Of a stretch of DNA of 55,339 nucleotides, positions 1-7,348 are shown in pieces. The notes beneath the pieces are model-generated. The model did not search any database. It was not told the origin of the DNA and was given only the letters and a program-made list of their open reading frames with translations. This stretch comes from a virus. The stretch covers positions 1-55,339 of IMG/VR virus record IMGVR_UViG_3300042731_003053; one strand, 5' to 3'. The position numbers and the translations under genes are program-made. Every line of letters begins with the position of its first letter. The first letter of the stretch is position 1.

Positions 1-82
1 CCTCAACGAACGTAATCTTGCCGTCCTCGATGGACGCCTTGATTTCGTCGGCTACCGCCTTGAGCTTGTCAGTAAGTACCAT
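1..82 (-). CDS. Start of a small phage protein, cut by window edge
   Basis: An ATG at 82 follows a good Shine-Dalgarno (AAGGAG, six bases upstream) and opens a frame that runs off the left end after 27 codons. It is Lys/Glu-rich and starts MVLTDKLKAV. It lies after the terminators of the early operon, so it probably begins the next transcript. If the window ends are joined (circular genome) the frame ends after ten more codons, giving a 37-residue protein just upstream of terminase. No family recognised. Confidence 0.55.
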   Translation of the reverse strand, partial: MVLTDKLKAVADEIKASIEDGKITFVE

Positions 83-272
83 GATTCGCTCCTTGGGCTA
101 GTTGAATACGCGACATTGCCCGGCCGGGCTTGCCGAACGAATCGGCTCTCTCGCGTTCTTCGACGGCCGCGAATTGCGGCTCACGTCGCTACCCCTGAGC
201 ATTCAGAATTCCGGCACCGCGTCTACGGATTTTTCCGGACTTGTGCCAAAAGAGGGGGGCCGAAAAGAAGAA

Positions 273-300
273 GCCCGCAAGTCCCTGGAGGCTTGCGGGC
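273..300 (-). terminator. Rho-independent terminator, third of three
   Basis: Perfect 9-bp stem (GCCCGCAAG with CTTGCGGGC) and 10-base loop. On the minus strand the stem is followed by TTCTTCTTTTC. It lies between the early operon and the gene starting at 82. Confidence 0.7.
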
Positions 301-668
301 TCGGAACAGAAATGCCCAGCAGGTAGGCTCGCCAGTGGTCTCATCTCTCACACCTAGCCACTGGTCAGCCGCAACGCATGGAGATTATTCCTGTAGCTGA
401 AAGGATACGCAAAGCAGTATACCCGAATCAGCCTATGTGTCAACGAAAAAAGAGACAGGCTCCTGGCCAGAGGATCCCGGCCGACTAGCGGCCTGCCGAC
501 ATGACATCGACCACTGGTTGTCCCGCGAAACCTGTCCCAAAGGTGAGACGCGTTGCCACCTGCAAAGGGCGTCCTGGATACCGGGCCTGGCTTCCCTCCT
601 CACCCATGCGCCGTTTCGCCGGATCACGCATGGGAATTGGCATTCGGCACTGCGTCTAACAAAAAGCT

Positions 669-696
669 GCCTAGTCGTGTTGCAACACGACTAGGC
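669..696 (-). terminator. 28-bp perfect palindrome, likely minus-strand terminator
   Basis: Two exactly complementary 14-base arms with no spacer (GCCTAGTCGTGTTG then its complement). On the minus strand it is followed by AGCTTTTTGTT. A perfect palindrome this long could also bind a dimeric protein. Confidence 0.65.
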
Positions 697-810
697 TGGT
701 AAACCCACAATTCCGTTAGCTTTAGACCGGAGACGCGCACGATGTACCGTTGCACGCTTGCAGGTTCGTTCTTTATCTTACCTCGCCAGCCACCAATTGC
801 AAGACAAAAA

Positions 811-853
811 ACCGCTGGCGGCAGCCCTGCTTGGGGTACGCGCCGCCAGCGGT
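811..853 (-). terminator. Rho-independent terminator, first of three
   Basis: A 12-bp stem (ACCGCTGGCGGC with its complement) and 19-base loop, followed on the minus strand by TTTTTTGTC. It is the first terminator after the last early gene (stop at 973). Confidence 0.75.
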
Positions 854-914
854 TCTCTATTGTGGTGGCAGCCGTCTGGCTTACATCTGTACTCTAACCG
901 CTGTCCACAGCGTG

Positions 915-933
915 AAAGGAGGTGATGCGCATG
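915..933 (+). promoter_or_regulatory. Perfect Shine-Dalgarno and ATG on the plus strand
   Basis: AAAGGAGGTGAT matches the full anti-Shine-Dalgarno and is followed at four bases by ATG (931). The frame it opens would run about 100 codons to 1233, antisense to the zinc/HTH gene at 973-1236, and has no recognisable features. The site is real as sequence; a product is doubtful. Confidence 0.35.
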
Positions 934-972
934 TCCAAGACGAAACCTGTCTCAACCGGAATTATTCGGCAC

Positions 973-1236
973 TCACCGCGGCTTGTCAACGCCTCTCCGC
1001 GCACGGCACACCTGACACGGCTCCCACGTCACCCATTTGTGGCAACCGTGGCAGTAATAGGCTGCTACCTTTTTGGGATTCCCGTGCTTCTCACGCCAGA
1101 TTCGGCGCGGACAGCCTCTCCGAATCACCTCATACGCAGTACTCACCGCGCAGCCAACCTCTCTGGCTATTCGCTCACGCGACACGCCATCCTGGTATTT
1201 GATGAGAATGTCAATCTCTTGTTCTTCCGTTAGCAT
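973..1236 (-). CDS. Small HTH protein with C-terminal zinc ribbon
   Basis: About 87 residues from the ATG at 1236; the frame stays open to a TTG at 1296, but neither start has a strong ribosome site. The N-terminal part (TEEQEIDILIKYQDG, then RERIAREVGCAVSTAY) looks like a resolvase/transposase-type helix-turn-helix. The C-terminal part has two cysteine pairs (YYCHGCHKW and PCQVCRAR), a likely zinc ribbon. As the last gene before the terminators, it may be a regulator; this is inference. Confidence 0.75.
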   Translation of the reverse strand: MLTEEQEIDILIKYQDGVSRERIAREVGCAVSTAYEVIRRGCPRRIWREKHGNPKKVAAYYCHGCHKWVTWEPCQVCRARRGVDKPR

Positions 1237-1261
1237 ATATGGCGTTCCGTCGCCCCGTGGG

Positions 1262-1543
1262 TTAGCGTTCCTCAATACTGCCTGGCTGGTCGTCAATCCA
1301 GATATCTACCTTGTATCCCGCTTTCTCGCACATCTCGCGTTTGAGATTGTGGCAGCAAAATACCAGTTCGCAGCGTCTACGCAACCATTCGTCAATCGGG
1401 TTGTCCTGTTCGCATAAACCGTTCTTCAGACGTGACGTTGCGCAGACGACTGTGTGTCCTCGGTCAATGGCCAAGTTGATGAACCGCCGGAATAATTCCG
1501 GATCTCGCGTATACGTGTCGTCGTAGTCGAGTGCGATTATCAC
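1262..1543 (-). CDS. HAD-like phosphohydrolase, short
   Basis: The 93-residue protein begins MIIALDYDDTYTRDP; the DYDDT motif at residues 6-10 is the HAD nucleophile/acid pair (Asp6, Asp8). The C-terminal WIDDQP fits the acidic metal-binding motif. Length and layout match the small phage 'hydrolase' family without cap domain. It overlaps the preceding gene by four bases (ATGA). The substrate is unknown; nucleotides are common for this family. Confidence 0.82.
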   Translation of the reverse strand: MIIALDYDDTYTRDPELFRRFINLAIDRGHTVVCATSRLKNGLCEQDNPIDEWLRRRCELVFCCHNLKREMCEKAGYKVDIWIDDQPGSIEER

Positions 1544-1791
1544 TCTCCTTCCTCCAGTCTCCGCTTGATGCTGGCAGCTTGACCTACTCCAAAATTACGT
1601 GTTACTCCATGATCATCGACGTACTTCCCAAAATACCATCTAATATCAGCTCTTAAATCAGCAGGGATTTCACCATAAAGTTTACCATCCCCGGAGTGCC
1701 GCTCTCCCCAGCTTCGCAACATCAGGACGAATACAACCAGACAGCCAACGGCTAATGCGCCTATTAGAATTCCTGCTATCAGTGTCCACAT
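1540..1791 (-). CDS. Small membrane-anchored protein
   Basis: About 83 residues from the ATG at 1791, which has GGAG upstream. It opens with one clear membrane span (residues 3-25: MWTLIAGILIGALAVGC...), followed by a charged domain ending in KRRLEEGE. The longer upstream frame overlaps the previous gene and is basic low-complexity, so it was rejected. No family recognised. Confidence 0.7.
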   Translation of the reverse strand: MWTLIAGILIGALAVGCLVVFVLMLRSWGERHSGDGKLYGEIPADLRADIRWYFGKYVDDHGVTRNFGVGQAASIKRRLEEGE

Positions 1792-2606
1792 TGGCTTTGC
1801 TCCGTGATGAAGGCGTCGAGGGCGGCGAAGACGTATGGCGGCAGGTCGTGCTTGTCGTCTTCCGCCTCCCACTGCTCCCAAATTGGGTACAAATCTTGTT
1901 CACTCGCGACAGCCTTGTCGCATCGCTGCTGTGCGGCTATTTCCTCCTGACTGGGATTGTCATCGGAGACATTCCGAATCAGATTCCAGCACTCCGCCAG
2001 CGTCGGCTCCGGCTTGTCAAGAATTTCCAGGGTGACGCGGGCGCGGTGGTTGTGGTATTTTGCATTCAGGTACTCTTCATCATCCTTGATTGTGAATTTG
2101 CCACCGTTATCGAGGGCTATGAAGTCGTCTTTCGATAGAGTGCCTTCGATCCTGTACCGCTTGACTACCCGCCGCGAGTCATCTGGCTTGTCGGCTGCTG
2201 ACTGGGTTAGCTGGAAGATGCTACCCCAGGACGCGGAAGCCTCGTCAATAATACGCAGCATTTGGAACCAGAGCGCCGTGCGATCGTCTTCGAGTCGTGT
2301 CTCAATCTGCCGAATATGGTCGTGTTGCTGGTCGATTACGTGTTCGTTGTCACGAATGATAGCCGACTGTTTTGCGATTCGCTGGAATAGTGGCTTCTTT
2401 TCGTCCTCAATTTCAGCCTCGAATTGCTCGCGGGTGCCGATTTCGACGGTCTCGCCGACTCGCTGACAGAGGCTTTCGCACGTCGATGGTAGTTGGCGGT
2501 AGTGAATCCACCGCTTGTCTTTTTCAAAGCATTTCGTGGTGTCTGACGTCCCAATTCTGACGTCTCGCTCTGCTTTATTGATTTCATATACCTTGAATCT
2601 ATCCAT
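1779..2606 (-). CDS. Hypothetical protein with central helical region
   Basis: About 275 residues. Residues 70-115 are heptad-like and charged (probable coiled coil), and the rest is a mix of acidic and aromatic segments. The ATG overlaps the stop of the upstream gene (TGATG). I recognise no family. Position within the early operon is the only functional hint. Confidence 0.75.
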   Translation of the reverse strand: MDRFKVYEINKAERDVRIGTSDTTKCFEKDKRWIHYRQLPSTCESLCQRVGETVEIGTREQFEAEIEDEKKPLFQRIAKQSAIIRDNEHVIDQQHDHIRQIETRLEDDRTALWFQMLRIIDEASASWGSIFQLTQSAADKPDDSRRVVKRYRIEGTLSKDDFIALDNGGKFTIKDDEEYLNAKYHNHRARVTLEILDKPEPTLAECWNLIRNVSDDNPSQEEIAAQQRCDKAVASEQDLYPIWEQWEAEDDKHDLPPYVFAALDAFITEQSQCGH

Positions 2607-3241
2607 CACGCACCTGCCTTTCTGACAAGTTCAATCTCGTCCTGGAATTGCTCGTTGGTGCAGAGTTCTTCGCTGTCAGCAGCTTCATACAATGCCTCAA
2701 ATACGTCCGGTTTGCAGGGGTAATAATGCACGCCATCCGGCTCACGGATAATCCAATCGCCAGGTGACACGTAGCACCGCTGATCGTGAATGGTAACGAC
2801 ATAAGGGCTCATGTCCTCTTCACGACGACAAACTCCTGGAGGATCATTCGAAGGAAGTCCGTCGAACAGTGCAGCCTCAACTACAACTGGTTTCCTTCTG
2901 AACTTTGCCGTCATGCACTTGTCTTTCTGGAGCACTCTCTTGAAATACCTGCACACATCATCAAACACTTTGCTCATAGTTCCTGGGCCCGACATCTCTC
3001 CATCTCCGAACGTATATTCCCAATGCAACCGATAAGCGTCTGGATCTGATGTCAGGTCCGGCATATACTCAACCCAAATAGTCGTTTGCGCGTAATCCCA
3101 TCCCCGGTCAATAGCTACGTTGACATGCTTGCGAAATTCCTCAAGAGCTTCTCGCAAGGTATTTTCGCTATCTGCTCTGGCTATTTCGTGACCATTACGG
3201 AAGGCCACTACTTTGAATCCACTCCAACTCTTATTTGACAT
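2606..3241 (-). CDS. Two-part phage protein; C-half is a common phage family
   Basis: 211 residues with AAGGAG upstream of the ATG. The first ~108 residues form an unrecognised domain. From MTAKFRRKPVVVEA on, it follows a phage family marked by PGDWIIREPDGVHYYPCKP and DVFEALYE (GDW/YPCKPDxFxxxYE pattern), which usually stands alone at ~90 residues. Here it appears fused, or an internal ATG with its own start makes both forms. The family's function is not known to me. Confidence 0.8.
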   Translation of the reverse strand: MSNKSWSGFKVVAFRNGHEIARADSENTLREALEEFRKHVNVAIDRGWDYAQTTIWVEYMPDLTSDPDAYRLHWEYTFGDGEMSGPGTMSKVFDDVCRYFKRVLQKDKCMTAKFRRKPVVVEAALFDGLPSNDPPGVCRREEDMSPYVVTIHDQRCYVSPGDWIIREPDGVHYYPCKPDVFEALYEAADSEELCTNEQFQDEIELVRKAGA

Positions 3242-3629
3242 GACTTTCTCCTTCTGGTTTGGTTAGAGTTTCGCCCCGCTTGTAGGTGTCGGCGAGGGCA
3301 TCACAGAATGCCCGAATCACCACTCCTCGATGACCCCAGTCGTCGCATAATTCCTCCTGCCATGGGTCTTCGGCAAGCCGCATCAAATCCGCAACGATCC
3401 GCTCTGCGTCGTGGCGGCGATTCCAGGCTGCAATGAGGTCTGCCAGTAGCCCATCCTCTGTTCCGCACTCTTCCCTCTGAATCGTTAAGGCACACTCGGG
3501 ACACGCAATTCGTCCAGTCCAACTTGGCTTCATTCCAGGATAAGCGCGTATTGTTGTGGCCTCATCCCAGTGTGTCAGAATCGGGTCATCACACCCACAA
3601 CACGGACATGGCTTCAATTCGTCGCTCAT
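3231..3629 (-). CDS. Lar-like restriction-alleviation family protein
   Basis: 132 residues starting MSDELKPCPCCGCDDP, then a second pair (ACPEC) and the AAWNRR motif. This is the Lar/zinc-ribbon layout, in which the Rac prophage member modifies EcoKI activity. The extra ~60 C-terminal residues (about 70-132) are not part of the usual ~60-residue Lar core. It overlaps the gene before it by ATGA. An anti-restriction role is by family and unproven here. Confidence 0.75.
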   Translation of the reverse strand: MSDELKPCPCCGCDDPILTHWDEATTIRAYPGMKPSWTGRIACPECALTIQREECGTEDGLLADLIAAWNRRHDAERIVADLMRLAEDPWQEELCDDWGHRGVVIRAFCDALADTYKRGETLTKPEGESHVK

Positions 3630-4021
3630 GACTGCTCTCCCATTGCTTGTTCCAGCAGCAACCGAATTAAAATAGCTGCTGGACAGAGTTTCATTGGTTT
3701 ATCTGCGCAACGCTCCCAAGCATGGACCGTTTGCCGTGTGACTGCCATCATCGCCGCGAATTTCGTGGCGGTCACTCCATAGATGTCACGCAGCATCCTA
3801 ACTTCGTTGCCTGTGGGTGGGGAGTAGGATCGGACTTGCTGGCCTTGTTTGATTGCCCGCCATCGCTTCAATTCCCTTGCGCTGTACACCACTTCGCCGC
3901 AGGCAGGGCATTTTCGCATGGCGGCATTCGGAACGATGATTTGCACGCCTTCAAATGTGGTGTGCAGCCGTGCCACGATCTTATTCGCGAGCTGTCTGCT
4001 TCCACAGGATGGGCAAATCAT
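3626..4021 (-). CDS. MqsA/YgiT-type zinc finger plus HTH regulator
   Basis: 131 residues from the ATG at 4021 (GGAGAG upstream; ATGA overlap with the previous gene). It begins MICPSCGS, and a second pair CPACGEVV forms a YgiT-like zinc finger. Residues ~70-131 form an XRE-type HTH (VTATKFAAMMAVTRQTVHAWE) as in MqsA antitoxins. No MqsR-like toxin is adjacent, so it is more likely a phage regulator than half of a TA pair. Confidence 0.78.
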   Translation of the reverse strand: MICPSCGSRQLANKIVARLHTTFEGVQIIVPNAAMRKCPACGEVVYSARELKRWRAIKQGQQVRSYSPPTGNEVRMLRDIYGVTATKFAAMMAVTRQTVHAWERCADKPMKLCPAAILIRLLLEQAMGEQS

Positions 4022-4413
4022 GGCTGCTCTCCAATCGCTTGTTCGAGTGCTTCGCGGGTGGAATAACATTGTGACACTTGCAACATTGCGCTATCTCGGT
4101 CACGAGTGCCATCGTTGACGAATGCCCATAGGTACGTGCTGCCGACATATTCGACTTGGCCAGAATAGATGCACCTGTTGTCGGCTTTCCACCAAATCGT
4201 GTCGCGTGGCTTTGGTGTTTCTTCATCAGCCATTGTTGCGAACCGACCCACCACCTTCCTCAACTCGCGGATTTCGCGTTGGGCGGCGACAAGCATTTCC
4301 GCCGCTTCGTCTACCTCTCCAATCCAGAAATCGTCCCAGAATTCGCTCTCGTCGCCCAGGTTGAGCAACTCATCTATTAGCCGCTCGTGTTTTTCGCGTT
4401 CGTCGTCGGTCAT
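4018..4413 (-). CDS. Hypothetical early phage protein
   Basis: 131 residues with GAGG upstream. The acidic helical N-terminus (MTDDEREKHERLIDEL) and middle helix (VAAQREIRELRKVVGRF) are followed by a Trp/Tyr-rich C-terminal domain. Coupled to both neighbours by ATGA overlaps. No family recognised. Confidence 0.75.
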   Translation of the reverse strand: MTDDEREKHERLIDELLNLGDESEFWDDFWIGEVDEAAEMLVAAQREIRELRKVVGRFATMADEETPKPRDTIWWKADNRCIYSGQVEYVGSTYLWAFVNDGTRDRDSAMLQVSQCYSTREALEQAIGEQP

Positions 4414-4649
4414 GGTTTAGCCTCACTGATGTCATCGTTTACAGGAATCGACCCATCCTGAAGTCCGTCAAGCTCAACAATCGGCGGCGGCTTTGGCGGC
4501 TCATCCCTATCCAACACAAAACACAACTGCGTGTGGTACCAACTCACTCTCACCTGGTTGCACCCATCTTGCTCCAAGTAGCCTGCAATCACACGAAGTT
4601 CTTCAGGAGTGGTCTTCCACGCGATTTCCATTTTTCTATCAGTGGTCAT
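4410..4649 (-). CDS. Hypothetical early phage protein
   Basis: 79 residues from the ATG at 4649, which overlaps the stop of the upstream gene (ATGA). This start is preferred to an in-frame one 12 codons earlier. It begins MTTDRKMEIAWKTTPEEL and ends in a Pro-rich, acidic tail. No family recognised. Confidence 0.7.
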   Translation of the reverse strand: MTTDRKMEIAWKTTPEELRVIAGYLEQDGCNQVRVSWYHTQLCFVLDRDEPPKPPPIVELDGLQDGSIPVNDDISEAKP

Positions 4650-4900
4650 GGTTTGGCCTTTCGCAACTCGTATTTCTTTCCGCACATTGGGCAGTAGGAT
4701 GGAATAATTGTCTCCAATTTTCCACGCTTCTTGCTATCAGCTTTTTCTACGGCAAGCACTGGATAGCATGTAGCCTTGCCCGTGGAGAAGTTGATCGTCA
4801 TGGATGAAACAAGCCGCGTGTTACTGCCCTTCTTCTCCAGGGCGGCGTTCATCTTCGCGAGACAGTCACATGTCTTGCGATGTGGCTTCTTTTTGCTCAT
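4646..4900 (-). CDS. Small zinc-binding protein
   Basis: 84 residues. Cysteines at CDC near the N-terminus and CPMCGKKY near the C-terminus suggest one metal site that brings the ends together. The CPMCG element resembles short phage zinc-ribbon proteins. AAAGG lies upstream of the ATG. Confidence 0.72.
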   Translation of the reverse strand: MSKKKPHRKTCDCLAKMNAALEKKGSNTRLVSSMTINFSTGKATCYPVLAVEKADSKKRGKLETIIPSYCPMCGKKYELRKAKP

Positions 4901-4917
4901 GGTTTAGCCTTTCGTTG

Positions 4918-5046
4918 TCAAGTGATTGTGACATGCTGAACGAGCCAGCAAATCACATCTATGATTTTCCAAATTGCCAGAGGCACGCCGACGAAGAGGC
5001 CAAATACCGCAAGCCACATCAGTGGCCTAAGGTCGAAATCAAACAT
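4918..5046 (-). CDS. 42-residue single-span membrane protein
   Basis: Very short gene with AAGGAG nine bases before ATG 5046. One strong membrane span covers residues 9-38 (PLMWLAVFGLFVGVPLAIW...), with an acidic N-terminus. It sits between the cytosine methyltransferase (upstream) and a zinc protein. One of several such mini membrane proteins in this operon. Confidence 0.65.
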   Translation of the reverse strand: MFDFDLRPLMWLAVFGLFVGVPLAIWKIIDVICWLVQHVTIT

Positions 5047-5080
5047 TGCGTGTTCTCCTTTTCAAATCCAAATTCACTCC

Positions 5081-5917
5081 TCATGCTCCTCTCTCGTGCT
5101 GGGTGACGAGCCACTGGAATATCAGGTAGGGGATTTGTGGGACCCAAGCGTTTCCTGCCATTCTAAGCAGGCTTCTGTTAATGCTGCCTGGTACCCCCGT
5201 GGCCACCCCATCATATCCATTGCCCATGCTGCACTTAGATACAAGGCATGATCGTTCGCATGCTCCAAAAGGCTCATCGAATCGTGCCGGAAACGCAACA
5301 TCTTCGCCAAAGCCCAATCCCGCAAGTTGGCGCTTCCTCCGCTGCGACCTTGCTTGCTGATATGTGATCGCTTCCCGGTCGCGATAGCCTCTGCCCTTTT
5401 CGTGTTGCACCTCATCCGTGAGTCCATCACACACACGGTTGGCCACAATCCAGAATCGCCGCCTTCTGTGCGGGGCTCCGATTGCGTTAGCACCAACAAC
5501 CAGTGGCCAGCAGGTGTAACCGATTCTTTCCACCGGAGCGATGATCCGATCAATTCCTCGCAGGCGAATCGCAGGTACATTCTCAATGAGCACCCAAGCG
5601 GGTCGAATTTGGCGGACAATCCTAAACATCTCTCGCCATAAACCCGACCTTGCGCCCTCAATGCCCTCGCCTCTGCCTGCCGTGCTGAGGTCTTGACACG
5701 GGAAGCCGCCGCAGATGATGTCGATAGGCAGGAGCTTCCGAATAGACTCAATTGAAACGATTCGCACATCCGTGAACTTCTCCGTATCTGGCCACAGTTT
5801 TTCCAAACAGTACAAGCAACAAGGGTCGTTATCCACCTGGCCCACTACTTCGATTCCTGCGCACTGGGCTGCGTAATCGCCGATTCCCGATCCGGTGAAG
5901 AGTGACAGCATCCTCAT
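5081..5917 (-). CDS. DNA (cytosine-5) methyltransferase
   Basis: 278 residues with the ordered motifs of C5-MTases: SLFTGSGIGD (5-14, SAM binding), GGFPCQDLS with catalytic Cys74, IENV (111-114), GAPHRRRRFWIVA (147-159, motif VIII) and GNAWVPQIP near 255 (motif X). The target-recognition region between motifs VIII and X is short. It would methylate phage DNA against host restriction. The ATG overlaps the upstream stop (ATGA). A 215-codon frame nested inside it is listed separately. Confidence 0.95.
   Translation of the reverse strand: MRMLSLFTGSGIGDYAAQCAGIEVVGQVDNDPCCLYCLEKLWPDTEKFTDVRIVSIESIRKLLPIDIICGGFPCQDLSTAGRGEGIEGARSGLWREMFRIVRQIRPAWVLIENVPAIRLRGIDRIIAPVERIGYTCWPLVVGANAIGAPHRRRRFWIVANRVCDGLTDEVQHEKGRGYRDREAITYQQARSQRRKRQLAGLGFGEDVAFPARFDEPFGACERSCLVSKCSMGNGYDGVATGVPGSINRSLLRMAGNAWVPQIPYLIFQWLVTQHERGA
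5122..5769 (-). other. Nested 215-codon frame inside the cytosine methyltransferase
   Basis: A minus-strand frame, shifted from the methyltransferase frame, stays open for 215 codons. Its translation (LSAKFDPLGCSLRMYL, then SSLRWKESVTPAGHWLLVL, GGDSGLWPT and near the end WAMDMMGWPRGY) resembles short phage proteins often annotated beside Dcm genes, as far as I remember them. Those may themselves be alternate-frame translations of Dcm DNA. It is either an overprinted gene or a by-product of methyltransferase motif codons. Confidence 0.3.
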
Positions 5918-6483
5918 TCCGGCGAACCTTTCTTCGCAGGCATACCCGGAATTGGTGGGCCTTGCTTCAATCCGTGGTGTGGCTTCTGGGCGTCGAGCAA
6001 TCGGTCAACGGCGGAATTCCCCTCCGCCTCACGTCCTTCGGTCCTCTGGTAAATGTCACGAATCACCGAAGCCAATGCATTAAGTCCTTCCTGGTTGTCG
6101 ACGTGGTACAGTCCAACCGCGAATCCTTTGCACGACTCCAGTGGCGACGGACACATACAGTGTCCGTTGACTCGCACTGATGTTCCGTGTTCTGCGTGCA
6201 GTCTCTCGGCGTCCTCTGGTGGAATTCCAGGACCCTTGCAAACCCAGTAATACCAAGCGCGCTGGAATCCCCAAGCGTTAATACATCCAATCACAGAGGA
6301 ATGTGGTTCGTGGCTACCTCTCATGCACTCGAACTTTTGCCACTCGATGCCTGCCTCCTCAAGTTCCGCAATGAGTATCGCGTCAACTCCTTCCGGGTCG
6401 ACTTTGCCCATCACGGCAACTTTCGGAAACGGCTTGCGGCCGGTGATTCGTTCTGATATTCCGTTCGATGGATTAAGGCTCAC
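5914..6483 (-). CDS. Hypothetical phage protein
   Basis: 189 residues from a GTG (6483) with AAGGAG eight bases upstream. It contains a Cys/His-rich middle (HCMCPSPLESCKGFAVGLYH) and a region rich in Trp/Tyr (GFQRAWYYWVCKGPGIP). The C-terminal 30 residues are Pro/Gly-rich and probably flexible. No family recognised. Confidence 0.75.
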   Translation of the reverse strand: MSLNPSNGISERITGRKPFPKVAVMGKVDPEGVDAILIAELEEAGIEWQKFECMRGSHEPHSSVIGCINAWGFQRAWYYWVCKGPGIPPEDAERLHAEHGTSVRVNGHCMCPSPLESCKGFAVGLYHVDNQEGLNALASVIRDIYQRTEGREAEGNSAVDRLLDAQKPHHGLKQGPPIPGMPAKKGSPE

Positions 6484-6664
6484 GTAACTCTCCTTTCTGG
6501 TTTTGCTCCCGTCGTTCGGCGGCTTGGCTGGCGAGCTTTCGCAGTCGCTCCAATTCGGCCTGTAGCTCCGCTATTCTGGAATTAGCTCCGGCAAGTTGCT
6601 GTTCCAACTCCCGAATCCGTTTCGTCTGCCACGCGCAGTAGTCTATTGCGTCTGACTCTCGCAT
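6473..6664 (-). CDS. Small coiled-coil protein
   Basis: 63 residues from ATG 6664 (GAGGTG just upstream). Residues 15-50 form a heptad-repeat coiled coil (RIRELEQQLAGANSRIAEL). It overlaps the next gene by 11 bases. Function unknown. Confidence 0.7.
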   Translation of the reverse strand: MRESDAIDYCAWQTKRIRELEQQLAGANSRIAELQAELERLRKLASQAAERREQNQKGELREP

Positions 6665-6665
6665 G

Positions 6666-7022
6666 TTACACCTCACTTTCCTGCAATGCCTGAATCTGCG
6701 GGTTTCGTAAGTACCGATTCAAATCGCGTCGAAAGTCTGGTTGCTCTTCGAGCCACAGAAGGTAGTCCAGAGGCACAATACGAATCTGCTTGTTCATATG
6801 CGTTCCGAACGGCATTGGCCTCATCTCGAATTCACGGGACTCCTCATCGGTCATTGCTGGTCCGATTGCTTCCTGCTTCGTTGGGCGATACTTCGATGGC
6901 AGGATTCTGGCGATGACTTCCCAAAAGTGGTCAGAATCGCCGTGCTTGATAGCCTCTTCTCCGAGCAGTTCCGCGAGTTCTTCGGCTGCCTTTCTGGCCG
7001 CGATGTTCTCAGCTATTCCCAT
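6666..7022 (-). CDS. DUF3820-like phage protein
   Basis: 118 residues from ATG 7022 (GAGG upstream). The C-terminal part (MPFGTHMNKQIRIVPLDYLL, then WLEEQ, LNRYLRN) follows the MPFGKYKGxxxxxVPxxYLxWL pattern of DUF3820. The N-terminal half is helical. DUF3820 proteins are frequent in phage replication regions; their role is not settled. Confidence 0.72.
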   Translation of the reverse strand: MGIAENIAARKAAEELAELLGEEAIKHGDSDHFWEVIARILPSKYRPTKQEAIGPAMTDEESREFEMRPMPFGTHMNKQIRIVPLDYLLWLEEQPDFRRDLNRYLRNPQIQALQESEV

Positions 7023-7347
7023 TGGTCGCCTCGCTTTCACCAACATTGAACCAGTCGGCATAACGCTTTGATTGTTCGTAATCCTCGGCGATCATGCGCA
7101 ACGCATATTCGTCGGTCGTGTCCGCTAGGCATTCTCCGTGAACGAATCGGTTCGGCACTCCTGCCTGATTCGACACGATTAGAACTACGGTGGTTGTTGT
7201 CTTTTCTGTAAACCTTTGCTTGCACAGCGTGCATACGTCGCGGAAACCAAATCTCCGACGCGCTGCTATGAATTCGGAGCCACGTTTCTGCTCGCGAAAG
7301 CTAACTTTGTGGCCATCGTGCCAGATAATACGCTTTGGCTCTCCCAT
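7009..7347 (-). CDS. Hypothetical zinc-motif protein
   Basis: 112 residues starting one base after the upstream stop (MGEPKRIIWHDGHKV). CTLCKQRF and HGEC supply a possible C-x2-C...H-x2-C metal site. The upstream extension of the frame is antisense-like and was rejected. No family recognised. Confidence 0.68.
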   Translation of the reverse strand: MGEPKRIIWHDGHKVSFREQKRGSEFIAARRRFGFRDVCTLCKQRFTEKTTTTVVLIVSNQAGVPNRFVHGECLADTTDEYALRMIAEDYEQSKRYADWFNVGESEATNGNS

Positions 7348-7348
7348 C

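Larger units (their letters stand above)
83..972. other. Operon-end region with three hairpins and no convincing gene
   Basis: This 890-base stretch follows the last early gene on the minus strand. It holds three strong hairpins, each with an A-rich flank on the plus strand that reads as a T-rich tail on the minus strand. Open frames of 60-150 codons on either strand lack family resemblance, and most lack a ribosome binding site. The spacers between hairpins (about 115 and 370 bases) could hold small RNAs; nothing in the sequence proves it. Confidence 0.5.

Noticed and set aside
922-1233. Plus-strand 103-codon frame opposite the HTH/zinc gene
   Set aside because: The minus-strand frame has clear HTH and zinc motifs; the plus frame has none. 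Only its ribosome site is notable and is listed as a site.
3626-4021. MqsRA toxin-antitoxin system
   Set aside because: Only the MqsA-like half is present; the neighbours do not resemble MqsR.
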